Positions 8,038-11,070 of a stretch of DNA of 11,070 nucleotides are shown here, in pieces. This DNA is from Vulcanimicrobiota bacterium (GTDB lineage: Bacteria > Vulcanimicrobiota > Vulcanimicrobiia > Vulcanimicrobiales > Vulcanimicrobiaceae): contig JACRTZ010000246.1 of NCBI GenBank assembly GCA_014304965.1, forward strand, positions 1 to 11,070. The letters run 5' to 3'. Made by a program: the position numbers and the translations under genes. The notes under the pieces are model-generated. The model made no database searches. It was not told the origin of the DNA and saw only the letters and a list, made by a program, of their open reading frames with translations. Each line of letters opens with the position of its first letter. Position 1 is the first letter of the stretch.

Positions 8038-8527
8038 CCGCCGCGCGCGGTTGAACGTGTTCGCCTTCGATCGAGGCGACGACGTGCTGCACGAGCGCTT
8101 CCAAGTAGGTCTCGAAGTCCGCGCTGTTCGGATCGCCGCGTTGCGCGCCTGCCGGCAGGTACTTGATCGAGGCCAAGCTACCGTCGTCGCTGACGTCGAG
8201 GTCCACGATCGTGCCGACGCGTCCGAACACGTCGGGCTCGGAGAGATGCGTGAACCGGCCTTCGCCGTCGATCGCAATCTTGAGGCGCGTGCCGTCGAGG
8301 AACGCGACGACGAACGCCATGTCGCCGAGCGTTTTGTTTCCCTCGAGCCCCATCTCGACAAAGCGCGAGCCGCCGATGGGGTCGATGCCGCTCATGAAGT
8401 CGGCGAGTTTCGTGCGAACGTACGTGTTGAGCCGTTCGAGCTGGGCGACGCGTTTGGTTCGCGCTGCTAACAGATCCTCGCGAGCGGCGAGGACGCGTTC
8501 GAAGCTTCGCTTGAAATCGGCAGGCAC
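8021..8527 (-). CDS. Hypothetical protein of unknown family, 168 aa
   Basis: I do not recognise this protein. From GTG 8527 it has 168 residues, with no signal peptide and no membrane segment, so it is probably cytoplasmic. Residues 4-45 are a charged, probably helical or coiled-coil segment (FKRSFERVLAARED and onward). Residues about 50-125 look like a small mostly beta domain with alternating strands (MAFVVAFLDGTRLKIAIDG; GTIVDLDVSDDGSLASIKYL). Residues 136-155 form an acidic helix (ADFETYLEALVQHVVASIE). Sequence biased towards meaningful secondary structure argues that it is real, as do its fit between neighbours (17-base overlap with the pbpC end, 50 bases from the divergent cyclodeaminase start) and the lack of any better frame. 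The frame stays open upstream to 8851, but that part is antisense to the cyclodeaminase and Arg/Pro-rich, so I exclude it. There is no clear Shine-Dalgarno. Confidence 0.7.
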   Translation of the reverse strand: MPADFKRSFERVLAAREDLLAARTKRVAQLERLNTYVRTKLADFMSGIDPIGGSRFVEMGLEGNKTLGDMAFVVAFLDGTRLKIAIDGEGRFTHLSEPDVFGRVGTIVDLDVSDDGSLASIKYLPAGAQRGDPNSADFETYLEALVQHVVASIEGEHVQPRAAATNRT

Positions 8528-8577
8528 GCTCGACTCATTGCAAAGGGTCCGCGCATTGGCCTGCCGCACCTCGCGGC
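8528..8577. promoter_or_regulatory. Short divergent intergenic region between the 168-aa gene and the cyclodeaminase gene
   Basis: These 50 bases are the only non-overlapping divergent gap in the window and must hold the translation signals, and possibly promoter parts, for both genes. I see no convincing -10/-35 pair, operator palindrome or Shine-Dalgarno on either strand. The promoters may therefore extend into the neighbouring coding sequence. Confidence 0.3.
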
Positions 8578-9525
8578 GTGCAGTTCGTGGATGAGGATAC
8601 CGTCGCGCGGATATTGACGCCCGCGATCGCCCGCGACCTGATGCGCGCGACGCTGATGTCGGCGGCGCGCGGGACCTCGCACGGCCCGGTTCGCAACGTG
8701 ATCGCGCTCGAAGCGGGCTGGTTCGGAACGATGCCCGCAACCATCGCTGTCGGCGGCCTGGGCGGCCTCGGCGCGAAGCTGGTGACGGCGTTTCCCGCAA
8801 ACGGGGCGGCCGGTCTGCCGAGTCACCATGCCGCAATCGTGCTCTTTGCACCGGATACCGGTGCGCCGCTGGCCGTCGTCGCCGGCGAGACGATCACCGA
8901 ACGCCGTACCGCCGCAGTCTCGGTGGTGGCGACCGAAAAGCTGGCCACGCGTCCGCGCGGCCGTCTCGCCGTTCTCGGCTGCGGCGTCCAGGGGCGCGCG
9001 CACCTGCACGCATTCTTGGATGCCGGTTTTCCATCGTCGATCGCGCTCTGGTCGCGAACGCGCGCGCACGCCGAAGCGCTCGCCTGCGAAGCCGCCGACG
9101 CCGGCGTTGCGCTCGAGATCGTACATCGAGTGAGCGACGCGGTGAGCGGGGCCGACGTCGTCGTCACGGCGACCGCCGCAACCGATCCGCTCTTCGCCGC
9201 GCACGAGGTTGCCGACGGCGCGCACGTCAACGCGGTCGGCGCGTGCGCGGCGAGTCGCCGAGAATTACCGGCGGCGTTGATGGCCGAGGGGGCGATCTAT
9301 GTGGATTCGGCTGAGGCGGCCCGCATCGAAGCAGGCGACCTTCTTCTGGCCGAGCGCGAACTCGGGACGCCCTTAGCGATAGCCGGCGAACTGGGCGCGG
9401 TGCTGGCCGGACAGAAGGCGCGCGATCGCGCGCATCGCGTATCGATTTTCAAATCGCTTGGGATCGGCATCGAAGACGTCGCCTGCGCGGCCTACGTCCT
9501 CCACGCGCTCGCAGTCGAGCGCTAG
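8578..9525 (+). CDS. Ornithine cyclodeaminase/mu-crystallin family NAD(P)-dependent enzyme
   Basis: Complete 315-residue member of the family that includes ornithine cyclodeaminase (ornithine to proline plus ammonia), archaeal alanine dehydrogenase and ketimine reductases for cyclic imines. It is cytoplasmic. The N-terminus FVDEDTVARIL fits the family start, and GLGAKLVTAFP (62-72) carries the usual substrate-binding Lys67. TERRTAAVSVVATEKLA (107-123) is the conserved Arg/Thr segment. LAVLGCGVQGRAH (130-142) is the Rossmann GxGxxG nucleotide site. YVDSAEAA (241-248) holds the conserved Asp243, and FKSLGIGIEDVACA (291-304) is the typical C-terminal motif. The GTG start at 8578 gives the standard N-terminus, but no strong ribosome binding site precedes it. 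Its stop overlaps that of the convergent aldolase. The sequence alone does not settle which substrate is used, and no partner gene for ornithine catabolism is in view. Confidence 0.9.
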   Translation: MQFVDEDTVARILTPAIARDLMRATLMSAARGTSHGPVRNVIALEAGWFGTMPATIAVGGLGGLGAKLVTAFPANGAAGLPSHHAAIVLFAPDTGAPLAVVAGETITERRTAAVSVVATEKLATRPRGRLAVLGCGVQGRAHLHAFLDAGFPSSIALWSRTRAHAEALACEAADAGVALEIVHRVSDAVSGADVVVTATAATDPLFAAHEVADGAHVNAVGACAASRRELPAALMAEGAIYVDSAEAARIEAGDLLLAERELGTPLAIAGELGAVLAGQKARDRAHRVSIFKSLGIGIEDVACAAYVLHALAVER

Positions 9526-9539
9526 TCCCCGAGGAGCGC
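9519..9539. terminator. Small hairpin over the shared CTAG stop, possible weak bidirectional terminator
   Basis: GCGC (9519-9522) and TCC (9526-9528) can pair with GGA (9533-9535) and GCGC (9536-9539). The loop is CCGA and a 3-base bulge (TAG) is the cyclodeaminase stop. There is no T-tract on either side, and the short stem may be chance in GC-rich DNA. Confidence 0.2.
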
Positions 9540-10283
9540 GCGGAAGCGGTCCCGCCCTTCGGTCAGGATGCCTTGGAACTGCGTGTACATGTATCGCGCT
9601 CCGAGACTGCGGAAATCGCGGAGCAGCGCGCCGCTGCCCGACGTTCCCGCGACCTTGCCGGCGGCGCGAATCGCCGCGTAGCAACGTTCTAAGGCTTGAC
9701 GAACGACCGGCTCGTCGAAATTGCCCGGATGCCCGAGCGACAGCGACATGTCGGTCGGCCCGACGAAAAAGACGTCCACGCCTTCAATCTTGACGAGTTC
9801 GTCGAGATGGTCGAGCGCCTCGCGGTGTTCGATCTGTACGCACACGAGGACGTTCTCGTTCGAACGCGTGACGAAGTCGGCGGGTTTGAATCCGATGCCG
9901 TAGTTCGACGCGCGCGTTCCGCCGGCGAGTCCGCGTTCGCCTTGCGGAAGATACCGAGCGGCGGCGACCGCGCGGCGCGCGTCGTCGGCCGTGCTGACGT
10001 GCGGAATTTGCAAACCTTGGGCGCCGCGATCGAGGATGCGCCCGATCGCGACGGGATCGTTGCTCTCCGGCCGGACGACGGTCGAAAGACCGGCGCCTTC
10101 GGCGGCGGCGATCAACGCGTCGAGGTCGTTGATGCCGATCGAGCCGTGTTCGCAGTCGATTAAGACCCAATCGAATCCGAGCGCGCCGAACATTTCGACC
10201 ATTTGGATCGAGGGGAACATCAGGCTGCAGCCGATGGACGCCTCGCCACGCAGCAGGCGCTCCTTCATTACGTTCGGTTTCAT
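9522..10283 (-). CDS. HpcH/HpaI-type class II (metal-dependent) aldolase
   Basis: Complete 253-residue TIM-barrel aldolase of the HpaI/GarL/RhmA group, which reversibly cleaves 2-keto-3-deoxy or related acids into pyruvate and an aldehyde with a divalent metal. LIDCEHGSIG (41-50) supplies Asp43 and the catalytic His46, and Arg71 in VVRPESND is the carboxylate-binding Arg. GAQGLQIPHV (88-97), RYLPQGERG (110-118) and SNYG (126-129) are family signatures. Metal ligands are Glu152 (QIEHREAL) and Asp178 (FVGPTDMSLSLG). Spacing between these residues matches that in E. coli HpaI closely. ATG 10283 overlaps the stop of the upstream DUF3810-like gene as ATGA and lacks its own Shine-Dalgarno, so translation is probably coupled. 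A second in-frame ATG lies at 10268. The frame stays open further upstream, but there it only shadows the DUF3810-like gene. The natural substrate cannot be read from the sequence. Confidence 0.92.
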   Translation of the reverse strand: MKPNVMKERLLRGEASIGCSLMFPSIQMVEMFGALGFDWVLIDCEHGSIGINDLDALIAAAEGAGLSTVVRPESNDPVAIGRILDRGAQGLQIPHVSTADDARRAVAAARYLPQGERGLAGGTRASNYGIGFKPADFVTRSNENVLVCVQIEHREALDHLDELVKIEGVDVFFVGPTDMSLSLGHPGNFDEPVVRQALERCYAAIRAAGKVAGTSGSGALLRDFRSLGARYMYTQFQGILTEGRDRFRALLGD

Positions 10284-11070
10284 CGCGCGACGGGTTCGGT
10301 CGTGGAGCGGCTGACCCCGTTTTTCACAAGCGGCAAGCCGTCGCGGTCGAAATCGGCGGCCGTCAGCCAACGGATGAAGAGCCCATAACTCGCGAAGCCG
10401 GCCTCGACCCGGTTCGCCTTGAGGTACTGGTCGTAGGCGGCGCGCGAGGCGCGCTCGACGGTCGGCTGGATGTGTTTGAGAACGCGCGTACGAACGGCGT
10501 TGATGTCGTTGTACGCCTGCCGATTGATCTTGTGCGTCGCGCGCACCGAACTCGGCAAGTTGAACCACGTCAGGAGGCTGCCGGAATATCGCAAGAGCGG
10601 GTCGCCGGACGTCGCGCAGGTCAGCACCGCGATGAAATTCGCTTCCGTCTCGTCGGCGAAGCCTGCGATGTGAGCCCACTCGTGCGCGTAAATCGCCGGA
10701 CGCTCGTACCAGAACGCCGTCGCATCGAGGTTTACTTCGTGCGTCCACGGATCGGTGAAACCGTTCGTCGCGGTCGCCTCGAAGAGCGGCTGAAACATCG
10801 TCAGCTTGACGCGCGGCGGCGAAACGTCGGCGTCCTCCCCCAGCCGATGGATCACTGCAAGAAAATGCGGATAGAGCCTGCGCGCGATTTCGTCGTCGCT
10901 CGGCCGCTCGCGATGTGCAGCCGCAACGTCCCGGCTCAACGCGTCGATCGTTCCGTTCGCGAGCGCGAGAACGGCGCCGGCGTTCGTCCGCTCGGGATGC
11001 AGCGGAATCTTGTCGGCGACCTGGACGCGGTCGTAATTGTAGGCCCACGACAGCGCGAACCAGACGAAGA
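10280..11070 (-). CDS. DUF3810-like membrane protein with HExxH metallopeptidase motif (5' end outside window)
   Basis: The frame runs in from the right edge with no start in view and stops at TGA 10282-10280, giving 262 visible residues. It resembles DUF3810, a family of predicted integral-membrane proteins whose C-terminal half carries a gluzincin-like motif. The edge sequence FVWFALSWAYNYDR fits the end of the last transmembrane segment and the W-x-x-NY-x-R signature. The zinc-type motif YAHEWAHIAGF is at visible residues 127-137 (H129, E130, H133), followed by DETEANF with Glu140 and Glu142 as candidate third ligands. A GFTDPWTHEVNL stretch lies upstream, as in the family, and the RYSGSLLTW segment follows downstream. 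A TTG at 10939 could be taken for a start, but the conserved sequence upstream argues against it. It is the first visible gene of an operon with the aldolase (ATGA overlap). Proteolytic activity is inferred from the motif only. Confidence 0.82.
   Translation of the reverse strand, partial: FVWFALSWAYNYDRVQVADKIPLHPERTNAGAVLALANGTIDALSRDVAAAHRERPSDDEIARRLYPHFLAVIHRLGEDADVSPPRVKLTMFQPLFEATATNGFTDPWTHEVNLDATAFWYERPAIYAHEWAHIAGFADETEANFIAVLTCATSGDPLLRYSGSLLTWFNLPSSVRATHKINRQAYNDINAVRTRVLKHIQPTVERASRAAYDQYLKANRVEAGFASYGLFIRWLTAADFDRDGLPLVKNGVSRSTTEPVAR

Noticed and set aside
8041..8050. Perfect palindrome CCGCGCGCGG just after the pbpC stop
   Set aside because: It has no loop and no T-tract, it lies inside coding sequence of the 168-aa gene, and alternating CG runs are frequent here. 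It is not convincing as a terminator or operator.
8528..8851. Upstream extension of the 168-aa gene to a 276-codon frame
   Set aside because: The added part is antisense to the cyclodeaminase and Arg/Pro-rich, unlike the structured part after GTG 8527.
8467..9225. Minus-strand open frame (252 codons) opposite the cyclodeaminase
   Set aside because: It is antisense to a clearly conserved enzyme and has no recognisable motifs. The short frame from ATG 8538 at its end overlaps the GTG of the 168-aa gene but encodes only 23 residues.
10280..10939. TTG at 10939 as start of the DUF3810-like gene
   Set aside because: The frame continues upstream with family-like sequence (FVWFALSWAYNYDR) to the window edge, so the gene is longer and truncated by the window.
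10284..11048. Upstream extension of the aldolase frame to 508 codons, suggesting a fusion
   Set aside because: The extra sequence is an out-of-frame reading of the DUF3810-like gene. The 253-aa product already has normal family length and N-terminus.

Overview
The window is compact, GC-rich (clearly above 60% by eye) bacterial chromosomal DNA with no RNA genes, mobile elements, CRISPR arrays or long repeats that I can see. Seven protein-coding genes fill almost all of it, and no stretch above 300 bases lacks a gene. An exported, possibly lipidated alpha-2-macroglobulin-like protein next to a class A penicillin-binding protein of the PBP1C type points to a diderm (Gram-negative-type) cell. The high GC, the frequent GTG starts and the gene mixture would suit a soil or candidate-phylum lineage such as Eremiobacterota, but that is only an impression.

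Left part (1-8037), cell-envelope module. The 3' tail of a plus-strand gene (1-104) encodes what looks like the last residues of one alpha-2-macroglobulin (A2M) family protein. Five bases later, tail to tail, ends a complete 1900-residue A2M-like gene on the minus strand (110-5812). Its start overlaps or abuts the start of a divergent plus-strand gene for bifunctional peptidoglycan synthase PBP1C (about 5797-8037). The A2M plus pbpC pairing is well known from proteobacteria (yfhM-pbpC in E. coli), where the A2M is thought to act as a periplasmic protease trap and PBP1C to make or repair peptidoglycan. Two things differ here. The large A2M has no CxEQ thioester motif where one would be expected, and a second A2M-like gene seems to lie just outside the window.

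Middle (8021-9525). A 168-residue cytoplasmic protein of unknown family is on the minus strand, overlapping the 3' end of pbpC by 17 bases. Divergent from it across about 50 bases is an ornithine cyclodeaminase/mu-crystallin family NAD(P)-binding protein.

Right part (9522-11070). A minus-strand operon carries a DUF3810-like membrane protein with a HEWAH zinc-metallopeptidase-type motif, cut by the window edge, and then an HpcH/HpaI-type class II aldolase whose start codon overlaps the upstream stop as ATGA. The aldolase and the cyclodeaminase converge and share the four bases CTAG as their two stop codons.

Every junction is an overlap or a gap of 50 bases or less. Regulatory sites must therefore lie largely inside coding sequence, and only weak hairpins over two of the convergent stops could act as terminators.
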